From Erythroxylum novogranatense (lineage: Eukaryota; Streptophyta; Magnoliopsida; Malpighiales; Erythroxylaceae): 64,000 bases of DNA. The stretch is from positions 55,196,063 to 55,260,062 of the forward strand of contig CM057233.1 of the NCBI GenBank assembly GCA_029891385.1, given 5' to 3'. The position numbers and the translations under genes are program-made. Numbering within the stretch: position 1 is the stretch's first letter; the number at the start of each line of letters is the position of its first letter. Below are positions 46,717-57,083 of this stretch, one piece after another. Under the pieces are notes generated by a model. It saw nothing but the letters and a program-made list of their open reading frames with translations, searched no databases and was not told the origin of the DNA.

Positions 46717-48803
46717 ATTGGAGTTATGTAAATATAGTGCCCTGGAAAGCAAGTGTATTTACATGTAACTTTATCTTCTTCGATTCTGCTTTTGTAATGA
46801 AAATAATTATTATTAATAAAACAAAAGAGTTTGGTTTTATCTGTATGAGCATTATATATCTGGTCATAAGGTACCAAGATTCATTTGTAAGTAATATACA
46901 TATATATAGAGATGTATGGGAAACATGTATATTATTAGAATCAATTAATTGATTCACAGTTGAATAATCAAGTTGGTCGTTTGATTATGGTTTAGACTAT
47001 AGTGTTGCGATTTATCTCCATATAAGTAAAGGAGTTTACTTAAAGGAATGATGAGTTTCATATCATGATAGTAGTAGACTATCGATAATGGCACTATTAA
47101 ATGAATTGAATCAAGTATGTTTTCAAGAATAAAGTGGGTCGTTACTTTAATCTTAAAACATACAACTTAAGCATTCGCTATTATGAACCACAATCTTGAT
47201 GAGTGGTGAACTCATATGTGTTTCATTATAATTCTTGATATGATCGAATGGATTTTTACAGGTATTAATTCAGTTCTGCATGTTGGAATTATTAATTGAA
47301 ACATGTATCGTGAACATTCACTCGAATAAAGAGTTTATAGTGTTATCATCTCTTCTAGATGTTTTAAGGAGATTTGGTGATTAAGCTGGCGCCATAGTTT
47401 GATGGACTAGCTACCCATCAACTCTTAACACTAAGATGAGATCTTATGTGTTAATCACCATATAAAGTAAAATGAGAGATCTAGAAGGAAAAACCAACAT
47501 AAGGGCAAAACGGTAATTTTACCCTTTGTTGTGCGGATGGCTATAATAAGGTTCTAAATAGGGTTTGCAATTGGACATATTCTCATAATATTTAATAATT
47601 CAAGAGTTCAACTAATTGTCTTTAGTGGAATGACATTTAGTTAATAAGCTAGAATTAATTCCAATGAGATTGAATTATTTACGGGCTTATTGGAGCTTGA
47701 ATTATCAAAGTCAATAAGATTCCCCACTTGGCTTTAAGGAAGGTTATCAAGCTAAGTAAGAAGTAGTTTGGAGGCTTTAGAAGTCCATAATTGAATGATG
47801 GGCTTATACTAATTAATGGTTAATTGGAAGCCCATATGTTCATTTAGAAATGGGCTTGTTTTGGTTTAATGTAATTGATTAGATTAATTATATTAAAACA
47901 ATTTTTTAAATGGAGAAGAAGCAATTTCGAAATTGTGTTAGGTTAGATGTGTAACCACATTTGACATTAAAATACTAAATAAATATGGTCTTTATTATGG
48001 TTCATCATTATTAAGCGGAGTTATGAACTTACCATTAAATGGTTTAATGGTTGGCTTTTAATGTTGGCATGTAACCTATTTGCATTCATTAGATTAAAGA
48101 TGAAAGATGTGCATTAGATGGACCATCTTCCTTCTTTCTTCTTGCCAAAACCGAAATGGGTATTCAATTATAGGTTATGGTCTTTTCAAATAGCCATTTT
48201 AAAGATAAATGAAGTAAGTCTCATTTATTGGCTATTTGATGAGTGATTAATGTAAGTGATGCATTGGATGCCTCTCACTCTTTCCATTCATGCATATTTC
48301 AAAATTGAGATGTAAGAAAGGGTTCTTGCATGGTTTTAGACATTCTCTCCTTTCATGCAAGATAGAACCGAAATTCCTAAGTGAAAGAATTGAAAGAGTT
48401 TGATTTTGGTTCTTCTTCTTCTAAGAAAATCTCCTCCAAATATTTCTTCTCCTTTCCCACCAAAGGATTTTGTTAACCTAGTTGTCCTTGAAGAACAAGT
48501 GGTAAATCTAATTGGTTGAGGATACTACAACAAGGAAGAAGATAGATTGCTAAAGGAAAAGACTCAAAGGCAAAGGATTTGGATTTAAGAAGGAGAGGAT
48601 AGCGTAGCGAGGATTTAAAGCTGTAGCGAAGGAGTCGGTAATTCCTTTTATCTTGTTCTTGGTTTTATTATCCTTATACCATATCATGTATGGAATAGCA
48701 TGTTGATTTGGATATATTGCTTCCGCTGCAAGATGATTTCTTAAAAAGTTTTGAAATCTATCGTTTCTCCATACTAAGCATGCTTTCTTTTTCCGATCCA
48801 ACA
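46717..48803 (+). mobile_element. Solo LTR of the same family as E, inserted in reverse orientation in E's leader
   Basis: It matches E's LTRs over its whole length (2,087 bp against 2,098) but points the other way, from '(a)ttggagttatgtaaatatag' to 'ttccgatccaaca'. GATCT at 46,712-46,716 and 48,804-48,808 is a 5-bp target duplication. The expected leading TG is reduced to A. No internal sequence is present, so it is a solo LTR from another member of the family. Confidence 0.85.
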
Positions 48804-49286
48804 GATCTAGGATCCATGCCCTCCGATGGGAAGTAACACTTCACCACATGCAAACGGGCCATCATTTGGAGACCGTGGACTCTCACAGGAGCATCCTCTC
48901 CCACTCAATCTTTTTGGGCTTTAAGTTTTAAATACCATCTTGTCGAGATGCAATTTATTATCCATCCTATATTGTTTCATTATATATCTCATACATAATG
49001 AATGCATGGCAAGGCCTAGGGTTGGCAATTTTCTAAATGACATGCAATCACATAATATCACATATTACAAGCATTCATTTCTCCATTCATCACATGAACT
49101 AATAAAGCCACTTTTGATTGTCCATCCTAGAAACATAAAATAATTACAAGCCTTTTAGGCCCAAAATATGCTTCTTCATCTTGGATCTTCCGCTTCGAAC
49201 TCTTCGCTAACATGATCCGGCCCATTCGGTAAACAAAATATAATGGCATTTATGATATTAGAATTTTGTCATTTTGAAAAATAAAA
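48804..49286 (-). other. Rest of copia E leader before the inserted solo LTR
   Basis: Non-coding leader sequence. No domain or array is seen in it. The leader resumes at about 46,711 beyond the inserted solo LTR. Confidence 0.5.
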
Positions 49287-49510
49287 TTCCAGCACTAGAT
49301 TTTTAGAAAACCAAATCTTTGTTTTGACAAAAAATTCCAGCACTTGTTTTATTAAAACCGAAGCTCATTTCATGAAAATTAAACACAGCACTTAGTATTT
49401 TAGGAAAACCGAAATTGGATTCTTTGAAACAAAAACCCGCACTTGTTTTCCAATCATAACTGAAATATGATTCATTGAAACAAAATTCCAGCAACTTAGT
49501 TTTCACAAAA
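49287..49510 (-). repeat. Leader array of copia E, about five units of 48-53 bp
   Basis: The phrase 'ttccagcactt' or a variant recurs at about 49,287, 49,335, 49,384, 49,437 and 49,486, each followed by 'ttt..aaaaccgaa..tttgaaacaaaa'. It lies between the primer-binding site and gag. An 86-codon minus ORF across it merely reflects the repeat. Confidence 0.75.
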
Positions 49511-49839
49511 CTTATGCCAAAACACAAAGGATACACCAAAATTTTACCTTTCCATTTCTTCAATCCATGGCTGCTCCTTCTTCATCATTACATCAATTTG
49601 TACATTACAAAATCAAATAAAATAGAAAAAGAAACCAAGGAGGAAACATGGTGATGATAGACCACCCTCCTTATTACAACCAAATGAAGAAATCTTACAA
49701 GATAAAATTTAACTTCTATGGACAACCAAAGAGCAACATACACCATATATATTTCTATCACATAAAAATATGCAGTATACATAAACAGATTGCCAACCCA
49801 TGCATCCACCATATAGGAACCAAATCATGCATGAAAACC

Positions 49840-49851
49840 TATTCGATACCA
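49840..49851 (-). promoter_or_regulatory. Primer-binding site of copia E, partly decayed
   Basis: Two bases inside the 5' LTR, the minus strand reads TGGTATCGAATA. The first seven bases match the Met-tRNA-type site TGGTATCAGAGC, and the rest has drifted. Confidence 0.6.
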
Positions 49852-49853
49852 AT

Positions 49854-51951
49854 TGTTGGATCGGAAAAGAAAGCATGCTTAGTATGGAGAAACGATAGAT
49901 TTCAAAACTTTTAAGAAATCATCTTGCAGCGGAAGCAATATATCCAAATCAACATGCTAATCCATACATGATATGGTATAAGGATAATAAAACTAAGAAC
50001 AAGATAAAAGGAATTACCGACTCCTTCGCTGACTTTTAAATCCTCATTGCGCTATCCTCTCCTTCTTATATCCAAATCCTTTGCCTTTGAGTCTTTTCCT
50101 TTAGCAATCTATCTTCTTCCTTGTTGTAGTATCCTCAACCAATTAGATTTACCACTTGTTCTTCAAGGACAACTAGGTTAACAAAATCCTTTGGTGGGAA
50201 AGGAGAAGAAATATTTGGAGGAGATTTTCTTAGAAGAAGAAGAAGCAAAATTGAAACTCTTTCAATTCTTTCACTTAGGAATTTCGGTTCTACCTTGCAT
50301 GAAAGGAGAGAATGTGTAAAAAACATGCAAGAACCCTTTTTTACATCTCAATTTCGAAATATGCATGAATGGAAAGAGTGAGAGGCATCCAATGCATCAC
50401 TTCTTACATTAATCACTCATCAAATAGCCAATAATTGAGACTTACTTCATTTATCTTTAAAATGGCTATTTGAAAAGACCATAACCTATAATTGAATACC
50501 CATTTCAGTTTTGGCAAGAAGAAAGAAGGAAGATGGTCCATCTAATGCACATCTTTCATCTTTAATCTGATGAATACAAATAGGTTACATGCCAACATTA
50601 AAAGCCAATCATTAAACCATTTAATGGTAAGTTCATAACTCCATTTAATAATGATGAACCATAATAAAGACCATCTTTATTTAGTATTTTAATGTCAAAT
50701 GTGTGGTTACACATCTAACCTAACACAATTTCTAAATTGCTTCTTCTCCATTCAAAAAAAATTGTTTTAATATAATTAATCTAATCAATTACATTAAACC
50801 AAAACAAGCCCATTTCTAAATGAACATATGGGCTTCCCATTAACCATTAATTAGTATAAGCCCATCATTCAATTATGGACTTCTAAAGCCTCCAAACTAC
50901 TTCTTACTTAGCTTGATAACCTTCCTTAAAGCCAAGTGGGGAATCTTATTGACTTTGATAATTCAAGCTCAATAAGCCCGAAATAATTCAATCTCATTGG
51001 AATTAATTCTAGCTTATTAACTAAATGTCATTCCACTAAAGACAATTAGTTGAACTCTTGAATTATTAAATATTATGAGAATATGTCCAATTGCAAACCC
51101 TATTTAGAAACTTATTATAGCCATCCGCACAACAAAGGGTAAAATTACCGCTTTTGCCCTTATGTTGGTTTTTCCTTCTAGATCTCTCATTTTACTTTAT
51201 ATGGTGATTAACACATAAGATCTCATCTTAGTGTTAAGACTTGATGGGTAGCTAGTCCATCAAACTCGGCACCAGCTTAATCACCAAATCTCCTTAAAAC
51301 ATCTGAAGAGATGATAACACTATAAACTCTTTATTCGAGTGAATGTTCCACGATACATGTTTCAATTAATAATTCCAACATGCATAATCGGATTAATACC
51401 TGTAAAAATCCATTCTGATCATATCAAGAATTATAATGAAACACATATGAGTTCACCACTCATCAAGATTGTGGTTCATAATAAGCGAATGCTTAAGTTG
51501 TATGTTTTAAGATTAAAGTAACGACCCACTTTATTCTTGAAAACATACTTGATTCCAGATTCATTTAATAGTGCCATTATCGATAGTCTACTACTATCAT
51601 GATATGAAACTCATCATTCCCTTTAAGTAAACTCCTTTACTTATATGGAGATAAATCGCAACACTACAGTCTAAACCATAATCAAGCGATCAACTCGATT
51701 ATTCAACTGTGAATCAATTAATTCAGATTCTAATAATATACATGTTTCCCATACATCTCTATGTATATGTATATTACTTAGAAATGAATCTTGGTACCTT
51801 ATGACCAGATATATAATGCTCATACAGATAAAACCAAACTCTTTTGTTTTATTAATAATAAATATTTTCATTACAAAATCAGAATCAAGAAGATAAAGTT
51901 ACATGTAAATACACTTGCTTTCCAGGGCACTATATTTACATAACTCCAACA
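49854..51951 (-). repeat. 5' LTR of copia E
   Basis: 2,098 bp, reading minus from TGTTGGAGTTATG (at 51,951) to CCGATCCAACA (49,854). It provides the empty-site version of the region where the left LTR was hit: around 51,460 'ccactcatcaagattgtgg' is continuous, whereas at 19,092 the same sequence is interrupted. Confidence 0.92.
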
Positions 51952-51956
51952 TCTCC

Positions 51957-52409
51957 TTCCTATCTTGGCCGAAAGCTCTCCTTTTCTCCTTGGCTCACAA
52001 TTTCTCTTCTTTCCTTTTGGGTTCTACGACACTTGCCACTCTTCTCCTCTTCCTTTAATTCATTAACTCTTCTATTCTCATCTTTAAATCCCTACCTCAA
52101 AACTACATAGTTTTGAGCTCTCCCTAACCTTCAAAGCTTTTGGGCTCTCCTCCTGCTCACAAGCCCACTCTACCCTAATCCACTCATTTCTAATCCTCCT
52201 CCTTATTCCACTTATTCCATAAAGCCCATTCTTTCCAACATTAAATCCAAGCCTTCAATTAATTTCTAACTTCTAATCCCAAGCCCAACATAAAAATATT
52301 TATATAAACACATAATTAAATCAATTAAGGAAAAATAAAATAATTAACGAATAAATCCATAAATCAATAAATAATTAATTCAAATAAAAAAAATTTCCGG
52401 GGCCCAACA
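51957..52409 (-). repeat. Right part of solo LTR H
   Basis: It continues the CT-rich stretch that ends at 17,472 and runs through AT-rich sequence to 'ttccggggcccaaca'. The first five bases of host sequence (51,952-51,956, TCTCC) repeat 17,473-17,477, the target duplication of copia E. Confidence 0.8.
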
Positions 52410-52961
52410 ACGAACCATTGGAAAGCTGCAAAGAAAGTTGTTAGATATTTACAAGGAACCAAGGGCTATATGCTCACATATAGAAAATCAAAATCAACCT
52501 ATCTCGAAGTGATAGGTTACACGGATTCAGACTATGCCGATTGTGTGGACTAAAAAAAAATTACATTCAGTTATATGTTCAAATTAGCTAGAGGAACAAT
52601 TTTGCAAAAAAGTAGACAGTTGTCTGTCATTGCTACTTCTACTATGAAGGCTGAATTTGTGGCATACTTTGAGGTCACGGTTCATTGATTATGGTTGCAG
52701 AACTTTATCTACAGTCTTGATATTGTCAACAGTATCACTAAACCGTTAAGAATGTATTATGATAATTTCACATCCGTTTTCTTCTCTAAGAATGACAAGT
52801 ATTCAAAGGGTGCGAAATATATGAATTTGAAATACTTGTTTGTGAAAGAAGAAATGCAAAAACATAAAGTGTCAATTGAGCATATTGGTATAGATCTAAG
52901 CATAGCAGATCCGTTAACTATAGGTTTATCGCCCAAAACATTTATTGGCCATGTTAAATGA
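52410..52961 (+). pseudogene. Copia G RNase H
   Basis: It continues the G polyprotein after the insertion with 'HWKAAKKVVRYLQGTKGYML' and 'EVIGYTDSDYADCVD', then a stop at about 52,551. 'KAEFVAYFE' carries the catalytic Glu position, and 52,695-52,961 ends with 'EHIGIDLSIADPLTIGLSPK', the normal C-terminus. The expected catalytic 'YxDNxxA' is YYDNFTS here. Confidence 0.85.
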
Positions 52962-53329
52962 ATGAGTATTTTGGATAAGTCCTTGTTAGCTTAGAATTCT
53001 AACATGTATATATACAAATCATTATCTTGCTCAAATTATCATGACACTTTTGAATTCAATTATTGTTACATTTGTTTGTGCTCACTTATTTGTTATCTAA
53101 ATTATGTTGTATATAATCATTGTTTTTATGAGATAATGATTACAGAATTACCCACTTATCGTTAGATGACTAGAGATGATTATGTGATACATGGAAGGAA
53201 TCATGTTGTATATAACTTATTCCCACCATGATCCAATCATCTTAATTGACTTCAGGATGATTTGATCGATTCAAGGTATGGTATGCACTTACTGTTTTAT
53301 TATTGAACCATTGAGTCGACTCATGGGCC
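52962..53329 (+). other. 3' untranslated region of copia G
   Basis: AT-rich spacer between the RNase H stop and the purine tract. Nothing else is seen in it. Confidence 0.6.
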
Positions 53330-53340
53330 AAGTGGGAGAA
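53330..53340 (+). promoter_or_regulatory. Polypurine tract of copia G
   Basis: AAGTGGGAGAA directly before the 3' LTR. Confidence 0.85.
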
Positions 53341-53669
53341 TGTAAGATATTTTGTGACCCATGTGAGTTATGGATTTTAGTATATTAGAAAGAGCCCAAG
53401 ATCATGGTTATTGGGTCTCAAAGAGTTGGACTCAAAAAGGTCCCAGACCCTTTTCCTCTCTCCTTACTGCTAGCTCAAACGACATATTGTTTGGTGATTT
53501 TGTATGTTTTAGAAAATCATTAAAGAGATTTTTTTGAATCATTGAGAAAACCAATTTTTTACATAAGCATAAAGGCACAGAGGGAATAAAATTTTGATCA
53601 AGACATCAAAAGAAACATATTCAGGTTTGTTTACAATGTTATTCGTCGATCCAGATTTTTTTTATAATA
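53341..53669 (+). repeat. 3' LTR of copia G
   Basis: 329 bp, TGTAAGATATTTTGTGACC to TTTATAATA, partner of 9,920-10,246. If the usual CA end is preferred, the LTR would end at 53,671 and the target duplication would be less clean. Confidence 0.88.
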
Positions 53670-53674
53670 CATGG

Positions 53675-54362
53675 TACCTGAAAAAGGTACATCAAAAAAA
53701 TTTGTTCAAGTATGTCAATTTCATCAGGAGTAAGGTTCTGTTGGCCAGTGTCTGAACACCTGTTACCGGGTCAAGGAGGGAATGTAATTGCTGTGTATAG
53801 AAGTGCATTCAATTCTAGTTATAACAGTGATCAAGAAGCATCATCATTGCAAAAATTAGTTGTGATGTAGTTGCATAGGGAGACACGCATAATTATGTCT
53901 AAAAGAAAAAGGAACTTGGAGGTCCAAGAAATGATGATGCCATCAAATCCTCGAACTGCAAAAGATACTAAGCTCTAATTGTGTACACAATTCTCATACA
54001 GAGCTTGAAAAACTCCATTCTATCATAACTATTCTCTGCAGAAAGTTGCAAAGATCCGAGACTACTGACTGGATACAATTAAAATTTGCAAACTCTAGCA
54101 CTTCCACGAAAAGAACAAGGAATGAGAAATATTGCCCATATCCAATATAATCCATTAAAGTGAGAAAGTTGCCAACACTTACTACCTCCATACAACACTG
54201 GAGAAATCACAAAGTTTTGAAGGCCCTATGCAGTACATAAGTAACTTGGAAAGTTGGGACATTCGGATAGTCCTGAATGTGCCGAAACATGTTTATGATA
54301 TGTCAATTTGAGAAAGCAATTATGCATCAACTGCAATGACCCAGTTGAGCACAGAGGCACAT
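53675..54362. other. Unassigned sequence between copia G and the CACTA element
   Basis: About 690 bases with no recognised domain or repeat ends. It should be part of the sequence into which both elements were inserted. ORFs of 65-102 codons on the minus strand look random. Confidence 0.4.
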
Positions 54363-54840
54363 CACTACAAGAAATAGGGCATTTACCGACAAAAAATTCT
54401 GTCGGTAAACGCGATAGTTCCATCGGGTATAAGGAGTTCCAACGGAAAATTTTGTCACTCGATATCGTCGATAAAACAGTCGTCAGTAATACATACCAAC
54501 GGATGGTACCGTCGGTGTGTTGACGACGCGACACAGTAACTTTTATGAAGGCTAATTTTCCGTCGGTATATTTTGTAACGGAAATTTTAAAAATTTTCTT
54601 CGGTGAATTACAACGGCTAACATAACGTCACCAACAGTATACAGTCCGTCGGTGAGAGTTGTCGACGGTAAAGAAAGTTGTTAACTGTCAGTGAATCGTT
54701 TGTTTCTACCGACGGCATAACATTTTTCATCGGTACAATCAATTTGTTTTCACCGACGGTATATTAGTTTCCGTCGGTAAATGTAATTTGTTTGCACCGA
54801 CGGTCTGTTCGATTCTGTCGCTAATTTAATTTCACCAATC
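54363..54840. repeat. CACTA terminus and subterminal repeats
   Basis: Right after the terminus, 'ttaccgacaaaaaattctgt' followed by 'cggtaaa' forms a hairpin. The core CCGTCGGT or its complement ACCGACGG then recurs at least eight times up to 54,815, in both orientations. Such subterminal motifs are binding sites for the TnpA-type protein in CACTA elements. Confidence 0.88.
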
Positions 54841-54968
54841 TATAGATACAAAATTAATTTGTTTATTATCAAATTTTTATAATAAACACATCAAAGTGTA
54901 CATAAATTCTTATTTTTGTGATTGAAACATAAATTCTAATGTTTTAATAATAAGCATAGTTAGACTAT

Positions 54969-56630
54969 CTATGGTCTTGGTGATCGCGGGGGGTCGTATT
55001 TAAACTTTCCCTTCAACTGTTCCATCTCCTCTCTCATGCGAGCCATTAGCTCCTTCTGCTCTCTCATTTCCTCCGTTCGGTCCTCTTCCAAATGAGCTAT
55101 CTTGTCCATCAATGTTTGCATTGTAACCCGAAGCTCGATAACTTCGCTGTTGTTCACTGGCCTAGCAGATGCAGCTATAATGGACATGGAAGATTGCGAA
55201 TAGCATGTGTTCGCATATGAACCTAGGCTGAATATCATGCCACAACGGTCCCTACCACCCACCGCTTCAAGATACGTCTGACTCTCATCTACAGGTTCTT
55301 CCTCTTGAGACTGCCAATTAAGAGTTTGTTGTAATTGGTCCTATAAGGAAGCAATGTTTACATTATAAGGAAGGGATAATTATTAAGATATTAAAAAAAG
55401 GATTAAGTGGACATACATTTAGTTCTCTACATCGGTTGTTGATGAAAGTGACTCCGTCATGCTTCTTCGTGTGAGTGTACAAAAACAATTGAACTAGTGT
55501 AGGCTTGATGCCTAATGACTTTTCCTACATGAAAAACCTAAACTGTTACATGTGAACTACAATTCAAAAAAATTTCGGCAAGTTTCCTCTATTTGTATGA
55601 TATTTGCCCCCTGTTGAACAAAGAAAATAACTCACCACAGCCATTAATGGCACCATACATTTATACTATTATCATTATCTATAATACAACAAAGCAAAAT
55701 AGTTACAAAATCAGTGTAAAGTTGAGATACTTACAAGTCTATCTGCATGCTCCTGGTGCCTTATGGATCCTCCTGTATGTACAGAAAGACTCTCTCTACC
55801 AGGACCTCCACGTTTGTTGGCCGAGTTACGCCCTGATATGGACATAGCCGTAGGTGATGCCCAATACTCCAACCAACGACTCCAAATTGCCTCCGAAATA
55901 TAACAGGGTTGTGCACCAGCCTTGTGTAACACGTTAATGAAGTCGCGATAACGTGTACGAGCTTGCTTCTCCCATATTTTATATATGCTCGCATCCCAAA
56001 AAGACTCCCAGAAGAATTCTTTCTGAATGAAGAAGAAAAAAAGACTATTATATATAATGTTATACTATTTATATAATTAGACTATATAAATCAATATAAA
56101 GTGAATATATATTTATTATACCTCAAACTCCTGATAGTAAAATTGTTTTGTAGCCTCAGATATATTTTTCCATGCATAACCCTCAGGATCAATCCTTTCC
56201 TTAAATGTGGAAGTCATATGTCTGGAGGTCATTCCAGATGGAACCAGTCTAAAATAAAGGGTAATTGGAGTCTATGTGTAGCAAAGAATTGAAAACCTAA
56301 GCCATATAGTAAAGAAAATAAAGATTAATGTTATTTGACTTATTGATCATTGATAATTGTGATATACTTCCTCCCATCATCTCCGACTGATCCAGGATGG
56401 CGGACGTCTCCATCCACCATGGAGGTATTGGATGATATATGTGTTGGCTAAGGGAGTGGTGTAGCATGAGGAGCAGGAGGTGAGGGCTCATCTGAAGGAG
56501 TCAGGTGTGTAGGAGGAGTAAGTAAGTCAGTGCAACTAGCAGACTGTGATGATCCACCTTCACAATAAGCTCCTCCAAACATCCGTCTAAACCGTGGCCG
56601 CATAGCCTCACGCTGTCTCTTTGGTCCCAT
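54969..56630 (-). pseudogene. CACTA transposase-associated gene (Transposase_24 / Ptta-En-Spm type), five exons, nearly intact
   Basis: Proposed exons on the minus strand: 56,630-56,344; 56,248-56,122; 56,022-55,735; 55,524-55,417; 55,340-54,969, together 1,182 bases (393 codons plus stop). Exon 1 holds 'MGPKRQREAMRPRFRRMFGG' and a Pro/Ser-rich part. Exon 2 has 'LVPSGMTSRHM'. Exon 3 has 'IYKIWEKQARTRYRDFINVL' and 'GGPGRESLSVHTGGSIRHQE', the conserved core. Exon 5 has 'YLEAVGGRDRCGMIFSLGSY' and a C-terminal coiled coil rich in Glu and Arg. Introns 2-4 have GT...AG ends and keep phase. Defects: TAG at 56,448-56,450, and intron 1 starts AT where GT is expected (56,343-56,342). The protein would bind subterminal repeats and assist transposition in the nucleus. 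Confidence 0.8.
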
Positions 56631-56813
56631 ATTGTTACCCGAAATATAATGTTTATCGAATTCTCTATAAATATAAAAATTTGAATGCAATATTTTACAC
56701 AATAGATATACATATACATATATATATATGTATATATATATATATGTATATACATATATATATATCTATGTATATATATATATATATATCTATGTATATA
56801 TATATATATATCT

Positions 56814-56844
<31 letters not shown>

Positions 56845-57083
56845 CCAAAGGAAACAAAGAAATGGAATTGAATGTCAACAAGTTGTTAACGACAACAAAT
56901 CAACATCAACAATCGTATAATTATGCATTGTATTACAAATTGATACGGATACATCTTGAAATCAACTTTAAAGCTTAGTCTGATAATGTATTGCATGATA
57001 TAATTATTATGTTTCATTCCATGTGACATAGGAATCTGTAAAAGTAAATGAGTCCCCGATGTCTGGATTCCCTATATATATAT
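56631..57083. other. CACTA interior upstream of the gene, with TA microsatellite
   Basis: It holds a (TA)n-rich microsatellite at about 56,701-56,841 with interspersed 'tatctatg' and 'tatgtata'. The rest is AT-rich without domains. A promoter for the gene is expected here, but the microsatellite prevents choosing a TATA box. Confidence 0.6.

Larger units (their letters stand above)
17478..51951 (-). mobile_element. Copia element E with four nested insertions
   Basis: Two LTRs in direct orientation flank it (17,478-23,501 and 49,854-51,951), with a perfect TCTCC duplication outside (17,473-17,477 and 51,952-51,956). Once the inserted solo LTR and its duplication are removed, the left LTR is 2,098 bp, exactly the length of the right one. 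Reading minus: 5' LTR, Met-type primer site, leader array, gag, protease, integrase, RT, RNase H, purine tract, 3' LTR. After removing all four insertions the element is about 9.6 kb. Integrase is split twice, by D and by F, and the codons on both sides agree with a single former reading frame. Confidence 0.9.
15005..52409 (-). mobile_element. Gypsy-type solo LTR H inserted in copia G (itself split by copia E)
   Basis: The ends are TGTTGGAACCC at 15,005 and GGGCCCAACA ending at 52,409, an inverted TG/CA pair. The flanks ATGAA (15,000-15,004) and ACGAA (52,410-52,414) are a 5-bp target duplication with one change. With one copy removed, the RT/RNase H reading frame of G is continuous, which confirms the boundary. 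Taking out copia E and its duplication leaves about 2,926 bp with no coding domain, so this is best read as a solo LTR left by recombination. The family's usual start 'TGTTGGGCCCCGG' is at the right end, so it points to the minus strand. Confidence 0.85.
9920..53669 (+). mobile_element. Copia element G, outermost member of the nest (interrupted at 15,005-52,409)
   Basis: It is bounded by two short LTRs of about 330 bp that start TGTAAGATATTT. A 5-bp flank CATGG occurs at 9,915-9,919 and at 53,670-53,674 if the LTR is taken to end in ATAATA. Removing the inserted 15,005-52,409 plus one target copy leaves an element of roughly 6.3 kb with gag, protease, integrase, RT and RNase H in copia order. 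All frames carry several stops, so it is an old, dead copy. Confidence 0.85.
54363..57083 (-). mobile_element. Left part of a CACTA (En/Spm-type) transposon, interrupted by copia I
   Basis: It starts with the diagnostic terminus CACTACAAGAAAT at 54,363, preceded by a possible 3-bp target copy (CAT, 54,360-54,362). Subterminal short repeats follow, then a multi-exon transposase-associated gene reading toward this terminus. The other terminus and the TNP2 transposase gene are not in the window; they would be expected beyond copia I, which starts at 57,084. Confidence 0.88.

Noticed and set aside
46717..51951. Treating 46,717-48,803 and 49,854-51,951 as the LTR pair of one element
   Set aside because: They are in inverted orientation and have different flanking duplications (GATCT and TCTCC); the true partner of 49,854-51,951 is 17,478-23,501.
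53994..54534. Minus-strand ORFs of 65 and 102 codons as a possible host gene
   Set aside because: No domain, no splice pattern, and the second runs into the CACTA terminus; the stretch is left as unassigned.
56501..56920. ORFs of 99-126 codons rich in Tyr and Ile
   Set aside because: They are translations of the TA microsatellite at 56,701-56,841.
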